Below, piece after piece: positions 37,588 through 45,250 of a DNA stretch of 64,000 bases. The DNA is from Actinomycetes bacterium (GTDB lineage: Bacteria > Actinomycetota > Actinomycetes > Mycobacteriales > Mycobacteriaceae), in contig JAEXZY010000158.1 of the NCBI GenBank assembly GCA_023404955.1, positions 24,512 to 88,511 of the forward strand. Direction: 5' to 3'. Each line of letters starts with the position of its first letter. Position 1 is the stretch's first letter. The notes under the pieces were generated by a model. The model saw nothing but the letters and a program-made list of their open reading frames with translations. It was not told the origin of the DNA and did not search any database. The position numbers and the translations under genes are program-made.

Positions 37588-38583
37588 GTGCCCGCATTAC
37601 TGCCGCAGCCGGTGCTCGCGCCGCTGACCCCGGCGGCGATCTTCTTGGTCGTCACGATCGACGAGGGTGGCGAGCAGGCGGTGCACGACGCGCTGGGCGA
37701 CATCGCGGCGTTGGTGCGTGCGGTCGGATTTCGCGATCCGAGCAAGCACCTGTCGGCGATCACGTCGATCGGTTCGGACGCGTGGAGTCGGTTGTTCTCC
37801 GGTCCGCGACCGGCTGAGTTGCACCCGTTCGTCGCGCTCGCCGGCGGCCGGCATCGGGCCCCGGCCACGCCGGGCGATCTGCTGTTCCACATCCGCGCCG
37901 AGACGATGGACGTCTGCTTCGAGCTGGCGACCAAGATCGTCGACGCGATGGGACCGATCACCGTCGTCGACGAGACCCACGGCTTCCGGTTCTTCGACAA
38001 CCGAGACCTCCTCGGCTTCGTCGACGGCACCGAGAATCCCGACGGCCCCCTCGCCGACAGCGCCACCCGAATCGGCGACGAGGACCCCGATTTCGCGGGC
38101 GGCTGCTATGTGCACGTGCAGAAGTACCTGCACGACATGACCGCATGGAAAGCGCTCTCGACCGAGGATCAGGAGCGGGTGATCGGCCGCACGAAGCTCG
38201 ACGACATCGAACTCGACGATGCGGTCAAGCCGGCCAATTCCCACGTGGCGCTGAATGTGATCGAAGACGACGACGGCAACGAGCTCAAGATCGTGCGCCA
38301 CAACATGCCGTTCGGGCAGATCGGGCGCGGCGAATTCGGCACCTACTTCATCGGATACTCGCGCTCGGCCGCGGTCACCGAACGGATGCTGAGCAACATG
38401 TTCATCGGTTCGCCGCCCGGCACCACCGATCACATCCTGGAGTTCTCGACGGCGATCACGGGGTCGATGTTCTTCACCCCGATCCAGGACTTTCTCGATG
38501 ATCCACCCCCACTTCCCGTTTCGGCGCCGGAGCGCGCCAGCGGCTCCCTTGCCATCGGCAGCCTGAAAGGACAACCGCAATGA
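37588..38583 (+). CDS. Dye-decolorizing peroxidase, encapsulin cargo
   Basis: A 331-residue haem peroxidase of the DyP family. GFVDGTENP (about residues 143-151) has catalytic Asp146, and the proximal haem His is the candidate in NSHVALNV. The C-terminus carries GSLAIGSLKG, the short cargo-loading peptide that docks DyP inside encapsulin shells. Stop and encapsulin start overlap (ATGA). Corresponds to Rv0799c. Likely role: peroxide handling inside the compartment. Confidence 0.95.
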   Translation: MPALLPQPVLAPLTPAAIFLVVTIDEGGEQAVHDALGDIAALVRAVGFRDPSKHLSAITSIGSDAWSRLFSGPRPAELHPFVALAGGRHRAPATPGDLLFHIRAETMDVCFELATKIVDAMGPITVVDETHGFRFFDNRDLLGFVDGTENPDGPLADSATRIGDEDPDFAGGCYVHVQKYLHDMTAWKALSTEDQERVIGRTKLDDIELDDAVKPANSHVALNVIEDDDGNELKIVRHNMPFGQIGRGEFGTYFIGYSRSAAVTERMLSNMFIGSPPGTTDHILEFSTAITGSMFFTPIQDFLDDPPPLPVSAPERASGSLAIGSLKGQPQ

Positions 38584-39377
38584 ACAACCTGTACCGGGAA
38601 CTGGCTCCGATCACCGACGCCGCGTGGGGCGAGATCGAGAGCGAGGCGACGCGAACGTTCAAGCGCCACATCGCAGGGCGCCGGGTGGTCGACGTCAGCG
38701 AGCCCGGTGGCGCGGTGACGGCGGCGGTGAGCACGGGGCACCTGGTCGACGTGTCGGCGCCCGGCGACGGCGTGATCGCACATCTGCGTGAGGCACGTCC
38801 GCTGGTGCGGCTGCGAGTCCCGTTCAGCGTCAAGCGAATCGACATCGACGACGTCGAGCGCGGCTCGCAGGACTCGGACTGGGACCCGGTGAAGGAGGCG
38901 GCCAGGAAACTGGCGTTCGCCGAGGACCGGGCGATCTTCGAGGGGTACGCGGCAGCGTCGATCGCCGGCATCCGGACCTGTAGTTCCAACGCCCCGCTGG
39001 CGCTGCCCGAGGATCCGCGGGCCATTCCCGACGTCATCGCCCAGGCGGTGAGTGCGCTGCGGTTGGCCGGCGTGGACGGGCCGTATGCGGTGCTGCTCTC
39101 GGCCGAGGTGTACACCCGGGTCGCCGAGACGACCGCGCACGGCTATCCGATCCTCGAGCACATCAACCGCCTCGTCGACGGCGACATCATCTGGGCGCCT
39201 GCCATCGACGGTGCCTTCGTGTTGTCGACGCGAGGAAATGATTTCGATCTGCAGCTGGGCACCGACGTCGCGATCGGCTACCTGGCCCACGATGCGGAGA
39301 CAGTGCAGCTGTACCTGGAGGAAACACTGACGTTCCTCTGTTACACGGCAGAAGCCTCGGTCGCCCTCACCCCATAA
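38580..39377 (+). CDS. Encapsulin shell protein (Cfp29)
   Basis: A 265-residue HK97-fold encapsulin, family 1 (linocin/Cfp29 type), that self-assembles into a nanocompartment. The N-terminal cargo-binding helix segment MNNLYRELAPITDAAWGEIE and the central RKLAFAEDRAIFEGYAAA region are typical. AAAGGA precedes the ATG, which overlaps the DyP stop. Corresponds to Rv0798c. Confidence 0.96.
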   Translation: MNNLYRELAPITDAAWGEIESEATRTFKRHIAGRRVVDVSEPGGAVTAAVSTGHLVDVSAPGDGVIAHLREARPLVRLRVPFSVKRIDIDDVERGSQDSDWDPVKEAARKLAFAEDRAIFEGYAAASIAGIRTCSSNAPLALPEDPRAIPDVIAQAVSALRLAGVDGPYAVLLSAEVYTRVAETTAHGYPILEHINRLVDGDIIWAPAIDGAFVLSTRGNDFDLQLGTDVAIGYLAHDAETVQLYLEETLTFLCYTAEASVALTP

Positions 39378-39399
39378 TCTTGGCCCGTTCGGCGAGAGC

Positions 39400-39420
39400 G
39401 CGTGTCTGCACGCGACACGC
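39400..39420 (+). terminator. Hairpin after encapsulin
   Basis: Perfect 7-bp stem GCGTGTC/GACACGC with a 7-nt loop, 22 nt after the encapsulin stop, in the short gap to the convergent accessory cassette. Confidence 0.5.
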
Positions 39421-39466
39421 CGGCGAAACATGACATTTTTCACGCGCGCTCGACACGCAGTGAGAG

Positions 39467-40201
39467 TCAGGCGGCGCCCAGCTTGTCACGCAGTCGCTGG
39501 GATGCGCGCCCGTCGGTGAGCTCATCGCGAGCCTCACGGTGCTGCCAGTAGAACCGCACCAGGTCCCGTAACGCCGCGCCGCCGGGTGTGTAGGCAGAGG
39601 CCGTGAACGTCAGCACTGTGTCATCCGCCAGGATGAACACAATCGCACTCGGGGGGGATTTCTTCGGCTGAGGCGCTTCAGATACCACGTCTTGCACCGA
39701 TGACCAATCAGCCCCTTGCGGCCGCCAGCCCTGCAGGAATTCAAACCCGTGCTCTGTCAGCCGTAGATGACTCATGCTGCCTCGACGCAGATTTCTATAC
39801 AGCATCGGGGCGATACCCACCACAAGGAAAGAAGCCGTGAAGGGCAGGGCATACCGCATATTCGGTGGGACCGGAATCGCCAGGCGCCCCAGTGGCATAA
39901 GGATCACGATAAGTACCGACGACATGAGCGCACCCGACAATCCCACCTGCAGGGGAATCTCAATCCCACGGTCAGGCAGGAAGGTCGTTCCTTCGCTGTC
40001 GGAACACACGCGTGGCTTCACCCGACCGGGAACGCTTTTGAAGGTGGGAAAGACAAATCCCAGGCAGAAGATCGATCCACCCAGCGCCACCAGCGCACTC
40101 AGGTACTCGGACTTCACCAACTGAAGGCAGGCAACTGCGGCCGCGACCACAGCGAAAGCCCCGAAAACTAGAGCCGACCAGATGACCACAGACGATCTCA
40201 T
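39467..40201 (-). CDS. Multi-pass membrane protein, candidate immunity protein
   Basis: A 244-residue protein with four hydrophobic helices in its first 150 residues (beginning near residues 4, 35, 85 and 115), then a cytosolic tail with LRLTEHGFEFLQGW that resembles a small beta-sandwich (bacterial PH-like). I recognise no named family. Start ATG 40201 overlaps the stop of the upstream WXG-type gene by one base (TGATG). Third and last gene of the 41835-39467 cassette. Its place directly after a probable membrane-active toxin, and its membrane location, suggest immunity. Base composition is less GC-rich than its neighbours. Confidence 0.65.
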   Translation of the reverse strand: MRSSVVIWSALVFGAFAVVAAAVACLQLVKSEYLSALVALGGSIFCLGFVFPTFKSVPGRVKPRVCSDSEGTTFLPDRGIEIPLQVGLSGALMSSVLIVILMPLGRLAIPVPPNMRYALPFTASFLVVGIAPMLYRNLRRGSMSHLRLTEHGFEFLQGWRPQGADWSSVQDVVSEAPQPKKSPPSAIVFILADDTVLTFTASAYTPGGAALRDLVRFYWQHREARDELTDGRASQRLRDKLGAA

Positions 40202-41547
40202 CAGCGGCACACCACGTTGCCGATGATGCCGCCGAGGTAACCGAAAGTCCAACCACCCAGCGCGTCGCCGAGACCTGCCGCGACAGGAGCAAATTCAGGC
40301 CAACCCAGAGCGGAGATACCCGCTGCTCCCAGCCCTCCGACCGCATAACCCCCGGCAATACCGGAGGTCCCCGAGATAGCAGCTACGCACGCGTCCTGGA
40401 ACGTCTTCGCGGTGACGGTGTCGTAGAGGGCGGTCGCGACCCCTAGCGCGGGACCACCGTATTTGCCTGCTTTGCCGAGGTTTTCGACGGACTCTTGCGT
40501 CAGCATCGGAATGCCGCGTTCCGCCTGCTTCTCGAGACCGGTCAGCGCCCCTCCGCTTATGGTGACGACGGGATGGGTGAAGAATTCGTCCGGCAGGACA
40601 CCGTGACGTCCATCGCCCGTCGTGACGCCACCAGAGGTCGTGCCGTCAGCGGTTCTCGTCATCGTCACCTCGGTGCCGTCCCGAAACTTGATGGACGTGA
40701 ACTGTGTTCCGTCGTATGACTTTCTATCCTGTGAATAGGTACTTGAGATGAGGTTGCCATCCCTGTCGTAGTACTCGTCGTCGACGCTGGGCAGCATGTC
40801 GCCCCACTCGTAGATCTCGTGTCGGCTGCCGTCCATCATCGTCAGCGTCCTCCGGTATTGGCCGTCTTCGGTCTCCCACTCTTTGTAGTCCCTCACAGTT
40901 TGCGCCATGTCGTTGTCCCGCAACACTCCTTGCTGCATGAGCCCGGTCAATGACATGGGGTTGGGGACCTCGTCCCCGGGTGCCACAAAACCTGACGCGG
41001 GATCGAGCCGGCGCGGGTCATCAGGCCCCGGCATGGCGAAACCAAAACGACCAGCGGCTGATTGCACTTTCTGGGCTGTGCCCGTGTCGGCCTCACCAAC
41101 GATCGTCAACAGGCGGTTGATCTCCGCCTGCTCCGCCTTGGCCTGAGCCTGCAGGGCAGCCGCCTTTTCTGCGGACACACGCGCCGGCTTGATGAGCACG
41201 ACCCACATGTCGTTCACCGACAACTCTCCCCGGTCGACATCGTCTGCGTGGCTCAACAGCGCGGTGCGGGCTCTGCCGATCGCTCCTGCGCCGTCCGACA
41301 ACGCCTGGGCGACCGCTTCTGCGTAGTGCTTGAACGTCGAAGCCTTGTCTGTGGCCCGGGTGAACATCGCGCTGGCCGCCTTATGGGACGCCCCACTCCA
41401 CGCGTCGGAGGCGGGCATGCGGTCGACGCCGTCATCGAGGTCGCGAACTGCTGTGTACACCGACTCTCCCGCTTTCGACAGCGCCTCGGCAGCTGCGCTC
41501 ATCGACTCTGGGCGCCAACCTTGGAGGCGGGACCGGGATGGGAGCAT
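40201..41547 (-). CDS. WXG-type type VII secretion substrate with glycine-zipper C-terminus
   Basis: A 448-residue protein. Residues about 1-160 form a helical WXG100-like domain that begins with LQGWRPESM and is rich in Ala and coiled segments. Residues about 220-310 are a beta-rich middle with repeated short strands (YYDRDGNLISS, KFRDGTEVTMTRT). The last 65 residues are hydrophobic with successive G-x-x-x-G steps (GYAVGG, GDALGGWTFGYLGG) and end NVVCR. There is no Sec signal; export by an ESX system is expected. The glycine zipper resembles membrane-depolarising T7SS toxins such as TspA of Staphylococcus in design, not in alignable sequence. It begins 3 nt after the EspC-like gene. Confidence 0.7.
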   Translation of the reverse strand: MLPSRSRLQGWRPESMSAAAEALSKAGESVYTAVRDLDDGVDRMPASDAWSGASHKAASAMFTRATDKASTFKHYAEAVAQALSDGAGAIGRARTALLSHADDVDRGELSVNDMWVVLIKPARVSAEKAAALQAQAKAEQAEINRLLTIVGEADTGTAQKVQSAAGRFGFAMPGPDDPRRLDPASGFVAPGDEVPNPMSLTGLMQQGVLRDNDMAQTVRDYKEWETEDGQYRRTLTMMDGSRHEIYEWGDMLPSVDDEYYDRDGNLISSTYSQDRKSYDGTQFTSIKFRDGTEVTMTRTADGTTSGGVTTGDGRHGVLPDEFFTHPVVTISGGALTGLEKQAERGIPMLTQESVENLGKAGKYGGPALGVATALYDTVTAKTFQDACVAAISGTSGIAGGYAVGGLGAAGISALGWPEFAPVAAGLGDALGGWTFGYLGGIIGNVVCR

Positions 41548-41550
41548 CGA

Positions 41551-41835
41551 TCAGAAGAGTTTGTCGAAAGAGCCGGCCAGCGCGGTGTCTTCGACCTGGA
41601 ACGTGTCGCCCGCCCCGCGTACAGCGACACCCATCTTCGCGACGTTGGCCGCAATCGCGTCTGCCAGCGTCGTCATGTGGCCACCGACCAATCGCACGGC
41701 CCACTGCGTCGTCGACCCGGGAAGACCGTCAGCAGCTGCGGCGGCCGTGTGCCCCACATCGACGGCCTTGATGGCGCTCGACGCTTCCTCCACCTGTCCT
41801 GCGAAGGCCCGCAACACGTCAGGATCAACCAGCAC
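41551..41835 (-). CDS. EspC-like (DUF2580) type VII secretion-associated small protein
   Basis: A 94-residue helical protein with the EspC/DUF2580 opening VDPDVLRAFAGQVEEA, Ala-rich helices and a C-terminal segment DTFQVEDTALAGSF like the Y/F-x-x-x-D/E export signal of ESX substrates. Start GTG 41835 lies 6 nt after minus-strand TAGCGT, so the message is leaderless. It is the first gene of the cassette and probably partners the downstream WXG-type protein for secretion. Confidence 0.75.
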   Translation of the reverse strand: MLVDPDVLRAFAGQVEEASSAIKAVDVGHTAAAAADGLPGSTTQWAVRLVGGHMTTLADAIAANVAKMGVAVRGAGDTFQVEDTALAGSFDKLF

Positions 41836-41841
41836 AGAACA

Positions 41842-41847
41842 ACGCTA
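41842..41847 (-). promoter_or_regulatory. Leaderless -10 of the type VII cassette
   Basis: Minus-strand TAGCGT ends 6 nt before GTG 41835. No -35 is evident. Confidence 0.45.
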
Positions 41848-41887
41848 ACGCACACCGCAGGGGTGCCCGAGCACCAAAATCCGCGCC

Positions 41888-42766
41888 TCAATACCGCCGC
41901 GGCACCGTCCAGGGCCTACCGACCTCAAGGTTGAACGACTCGGGATCGAAGGGGCTGTCCCCTCCCGCGGGAAAGCTGGTCAGCTCCCCGAAGACGATGC
42001 GTCCGTCGACGTCGTACAGGTCGACCCTGACGAAATCCGTTTCCGCACCCAGTTTCTCGGCCAACTCGATCATCTCGGTCAACCGAACCGGCTTCGCGGG
42101 CTCGCGATCCGCGCACGGCGCACTTCCCCGCAGCGCCAGGTGCTCCCAGCCGGCCGTGAAGAAATCCTGTGTGCGCGAACCGAACCGGCCCTGGTCGACC
42201 TGTATGAACCAGCACGTGCCATGGAACACGAAGAGCTTGTAGTCGTCCGGGACGGAATCACTCCCGAGTTTCTCTTCGACAATCACCCGTCGGGGAACCC
42301 GCCCGTACACCCACTCCCGGTTCGGCCCCTGACCGTAGAGCTGAGCCAACCATCCTGTCGCGATACGGATCACGTCGGACAGCGGCGCGGCGTCGGACCG
42401 CACATGCGAGTACACCCAGCTGTCGGGCTCGACCGGCAGACGAGCCTCGCGTGGCGCGCGATCGGAGACGACGATCGCCGCCCCGCTGCCGTGCGTCGGC
42501 TTGACCACGTACGCGGCCGGCAGATCGACCTCGGCCAGCCCTGCGGGATCGTCGAGGATCGCGTACACCCGCGGGAGGTAGCGGTCCCCCACCACGTCGG
42601 CGACATAGCCACGGACTGCGGCTTTGTCGGCGAACGTCACCACCAGCGGCCGGTGGTCCCGCAGCATCTTGTACCGCACCTTGTCGCGGAACGTGTGCGG
42701 GTTCCGCGTCCGCCACAATCGCAGCGCGCGCACGAGAACGCTGCGTTCGCGCCAGCGGACGGGCAC
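41888..42766 (-). CDS. TupA-like ATP-grasp protein
   Basis: A 292-residue ATP-grasp-fold protein of the TupA-like group, linked to amide or glycan ligation on surface polymers. Nucleotide-binding pattern: AAYVVKPTHGSGAAIVV (Lys and glycine loop), RRVIVEEKLG, DYKLFVFHG and FVRVDLYDVDGRIVFGELTSFPAGG, with the acidic metal ligands near the end. Starts GTG 42766, 5 nt after the purQ stop, so it probably rides on the purSQ transcript. No glycosyltransferase genes are nearby, so its target is unknown. Confidence 0.8.
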   Translation of the reverse strand: MPVRWRERSVLVRALRLWRTRNPHTFRDKVRYKMLRDHRPLVVTFADKAAVRGYVADVVGDRYLPRVYAILDDPAGLAEVDLPAAYVVKPTHGSGAAIVVSDRAPREARLPVEPDSWVYSHVRSDAAPLSDVIRIATGWLAQLYGQGPNREWVYGRVPRRVIVEEKLGSDSVPDDYKLFVFHGTCWFIQVDQGRFGSRTQDFFTAGWEHLALRGSAPCADREPAKPVRLTEMIELAEKLGAETDFVRVDLYDVDGRIVFGELTSFPAGGDSPFDPESFNLEVGRPWTVPRRY

Positions 42767-42771
42767 CGCCG

Positions 42772-43443
42772 TCAGGACACCAGGATGGCGTCCAGCGCCG
42801 AGTAGAAGATTCCGAGGCCGTCGTCCGACGGGCCGGTCAGCGCCTCGGTCGCGTGTTCAGGATGCGGCATCAGGCCGACGACGCGGCCGTTGGCCGAGCT
42901 GATGCCGGCGATGTCGCGCATCGAACCGTTGATGTTCTCCCGGTAGCGGAAGACCACCCGGCCTTCGCCCTCGAGTTCGTCGAGCACCTGCTCGCTCGCG
43001 ACGTAGCGGCCCTCACCCGACTTCAGCGGCACGAGGATGTCCGCGCCCAGCTCGTAGCGCGTCGACCACGCCGAGGTGTTCGACGCGACCTCCAGCCACG
43101 TGTCGCGGCAGACGAAGTGCAGCCCGACGTTGCGGGTCAGCGCACCGGGCAGCAGGCCCGCTTCGCACAGCACCTGGAAGCCGTTGCAGATGCCGAGCAC
43201 GGGCATCCCGCGCTCGGCGGCGGCCACCACTTCACCCATCACCGGCGCGAACCGGGCGATGGCGCCGCACCGCAGGTAGTCGCCGTAGGAGAAGCCGCCG
43301 GGCACGATGACGGCGTCGACGCCCTTGAGGTCGGCATCGGCGTGCCAGAGGTTGACGGCTTCGCCGCCGGCCAACCGCACCGCTCGCGCGGCGTCGATGT
43401 CGTCGAGCGTGCCGGGAAATGTGATCACGCCCACACGGGTCAT
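42772..43443 (-). CDS. purQ: Phosphoribosylformylglycinamidine synthase glutaminase PurQ
   Basis: A 223-residue class I glutaminase giving ammonia to PurL. The nucleophile Cys is in GICNGFQVL, with the His/Glu pair in [10 protein letters not shown]. Start ATG 43443 overlaps the purS stop (ATGA). Confidence 0.96.
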   Translation of the reverse strand: MTRVGVITFPGTLDDIDAARAVRLAGGEAVNLWHADADLKGVDAVIVPGGFSYGDYLRCGAIARFAPVMGEVVAAAERGMPVLGICNGFQVLCEAGLLPGALTRNVGLHFVCRDTWLEVASNTSAWSTRYELGADILVPLKSGEGRYVASEQVLDELEGEGRVVFRYRENINGSMRDIAGISSANGRVVGLMPHPEHATEALTGPSDDGLGIFYSALDAILVS

Positions 43444-43682
43444 GAGTCGCCCTCCCGGGTGACCGTCCAGTCCTCGATCACGGTGTTGGCGAGCAGCGAT
43501 TCGGCGATCGCGGCGAGCTTCTCGTCATCGACGGCACCGTCGACCTCGAGCTCGAAACGCTTGCCCTGCCGCACATCTGAGATGCCGTCGAAGCCGAGCC
43601 GACCCAGCGCGCCGACGATCGCCTGCCCCTGCGGGTCGAGGATCTCGGTCTTCGGCATGACGTGAACCACCACTTTTGCCAC
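43440..43682 (-). CDS. purS: PurS subunit of FGAM synthase
   Basis: An 80-residue subunit that brings PurQ and PurL together. Typical [20 protein letters not shown] and [11 protein letters not shown] segments. I place the start at GTG 43682 rather than 43688. Minus-strand TAGAGT at 43694-43689 ends exactly 6 nt before 43682, and the family begins at this point (V/M-AKV), so GTG 43688 would lie between the -10 and the transcript start. Confidence 0.93.
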   Translation of the reverse strand: MAKVVVHVMPKTEILDPQGQAIVGALGRLGFDGISDVRQGKRFELEVDGAVDDEKLAAIAESLLANTVIEDWTVTREGDS

Positions 43683-43688
43683 GCGCAC

Positions 43689-43694
43689 ACTCTA
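43689..43694 (-). promoter_or_regulatory. Leaderless -10 of purSQ
   Basis: Minus-strand TAGAGT ends 6 nt before GTG 43682. Confidence 0.55.
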
Positions 43695-43717
43695 CCTGCG
43701 GCGACGGCGGGCCCGCC

Positions 43718-44389
43718 TCACCGGCACGAGCCCAGGTAGGCGGTGCACAGCGGAGCCGCCATCGCGTCGAGGACCTGCGTGTCGGGCACCGCACGCCACT
43801 CCACCCGTGCGGGCAGCGTGGTCCACAGAGCGACCTCGACGACGGTGCTGTTGGTGGGGTCCGCCAACAGGTAGATCCGCATCACCCGGCTGCCCGTCTC
43901 GCTGATCACCGCGGCGACCCGGTCCACCTCATTGGTGGTCAGCGACGGAGACACGCCGTCACCGCAGGACGCCAGCGCGATGCGCGCCTTCTCCAGCACC
44001 TCGAGTGCGGTCCGGCCGCCGGTGGCGGTGTCCCCGCGCCAGTGGATGACCTGCACCTGCAGGTTCCACTGGCCGTCCGGGTTGGGCACCGCGGCGCGTG
44101 CTGCGACGGCGTAGCGGCGGGGATCGGACGGCGCGTCCGGCGTGACGCACCACGATTCGAACTCGAATCGCGGCGCCGGCGCGGTGACCGCCAGGCCGGG
44201 CAACGACGGCCATCGATAGATCGACGACAGCGGCAGCGAGCTCGGCTCGACCCACGCGGCATCGGGGATCGCGTCGCAGGTCGGCGGGCAGAAACCCGGC
44301 ACTGCACCCGCGCCACCGGGCGCAACGAACAGGCCCGAGAACGCCAGCCCCGATGCCACTGCCAGTGTGAGCATCCACCGCATCCGCAC
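43718..44389 (-). CDS. Exported protein, unknown function
   Basis: A 223-residue secreted protein. Signal peptide 1-29 ends GAGA-VP. The mature part has Cys residues in FCPPTCDA, SWCVTP, ASCGDG, LCTAYLGSCR, probably disulfide-linked, and a Trp/Pro-rich region SSIYRWPSLPGL. I recognise no family with a known role. Likely ATG 44389. It reads toward purS and is divergent from the MBL-fold gene across 35 bp. Confidence 0.75.
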   Translation of the reverse strand: MRMRWMLTLAVASGLAFSGLFVAPGGAGAVPGFCPPTCDAIPDAAWVEPSSLPLSSIYRWPSLPGLAVTAPAPRFEFESWCVTPDAPSDPRRYAVAARAAVPNPDGQWNLQVQVIHWRGDTATGGRTALEVLEKARIALASCGDGVSPSLTTNEVDRVAAVISETGSRVMRIYLLADPTNSTVVEVALWTTLPARVEWRAVPDTQVLDAMAAPLCTAYLGSCR

Positions 44390-44424
44390 TACCCCCGCTC
44401 CCCTGTGCGCGCCAGACTATAGGC

Positions 44425-45096
44425 ATGCAGCTCACACACTTCGGCCATTCCTGCCTGTTGGCGAGCTTTTCTGACGGTGCTCGACCCGGCGATCAACCCG
44501 GCGGTGCCACCACGATCTTGTTCGATCCGGGCAATTTCTCCCACGGTTTCGAGGGCATCACGGGGCTGTCGGCGATCCTGATCACCCATCAGCATCCCGA
44601 CCACGCCGACCCCGAGCGCTTGCCCGCGCTGCTGGACGCCAACCCGCAGGCCGCCCTGTACGCCGATCCGCAGACCGCGGCGCAGCTCGGTGAGCCGTGG
44701 CGCGCGGTGCACGTCGGAGACACCCTGTCGATCGGGCACCTGACCGTGCGGGGAGTGGGCGGACAGCACGCCGTCATCCATCCGGAAATCCCTGTGATCG
44801 ACAACATCTCGTATCTCGTCGGCGACGGCGGGCATGCCGCTCGATTGATGCACCCCGGCGACGCGCTGTTCGTTCCAGATGAGCCGGTCGAGGTGCTCGC
44901 CACCCCGGCGGCCGCGCCGTGGATGAAGATCTCCGAGGCTGTCGACTACCTGCGGGCGGTGAACCCGACGCGCGCGGTGCCGATCCATCAGGCGGTCATC
45001 GATCCGATCGCCCGACCGGTCTACTACGGCCGGCTGAAAGAAATGACCAGCACCGATTTCCAGGTGCTCGAGCCGGAGAACAGTACCGAGTTCTGA
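44425..45096 (+). CDS. MBL-fold metallohydrolase
   Basis: A 223-residue UlaG-like metallo-beta-lactamase-fold hydrolase. The opening is MQLTHFGHSCLLASF, the metal motif ITHQHPDHAD (H-x-H-x-D-H), and later ligands lie in GGQHAVIHPE and the C-terminal AVPIHQAVIDP. Substrate unknown. Its TGA begins a long palindromic element. Corresponds to Rv0786c. Confidence 0.87.
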   Translation: MQLTHFGHSCLLASFSDGARPGDQPGGATTILFDPGNFSHGFEGITGLSAILITHQHPDHADPERLPALLDANPQAALYADPQTAAQLGEPWRAVHVGDTLSIGHLTVRGVGGQHAVIHPEIPVIDNISYLVGDGGHAARLMHPGDALFVPDEPVEVLATPAAAPWMKISEAVDYLRAVNPTRAVPIHQAVIDPIARPVYYGRLKEMTSTDFQVLEPENSTEF

Positions 45097-45098
45097 CC

Positions 45099-45158
45099 GC
45101 GACCAGACACGAACTCGAGTGAATCGCCGCAGGAACACTCGAGTTCGCGTCTGGTCGC
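45099..45158 (+). repeat. Long palindromic element, copy 1 (after the MBL gene)
   Basis: 23-nt arms at 45099-45121 and 45136-45158 with one mismatch and a 14-nt loop. Core of each arm is CGAACTCGAGTG. It starts 3 bases after the TGA stop and probably terminates transcription. Same family as 48395-48454. Confidence 0.85.
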
Positions 45159-45250
45159 GCGGGAAAATCAGCCGCGCTGAGAGCTAAAGCCTGTCAGCTG
45201 AGAGGACTTCGATCCTGGCTGAGACATCACGCAGAGCTCACGCTGGAGTC

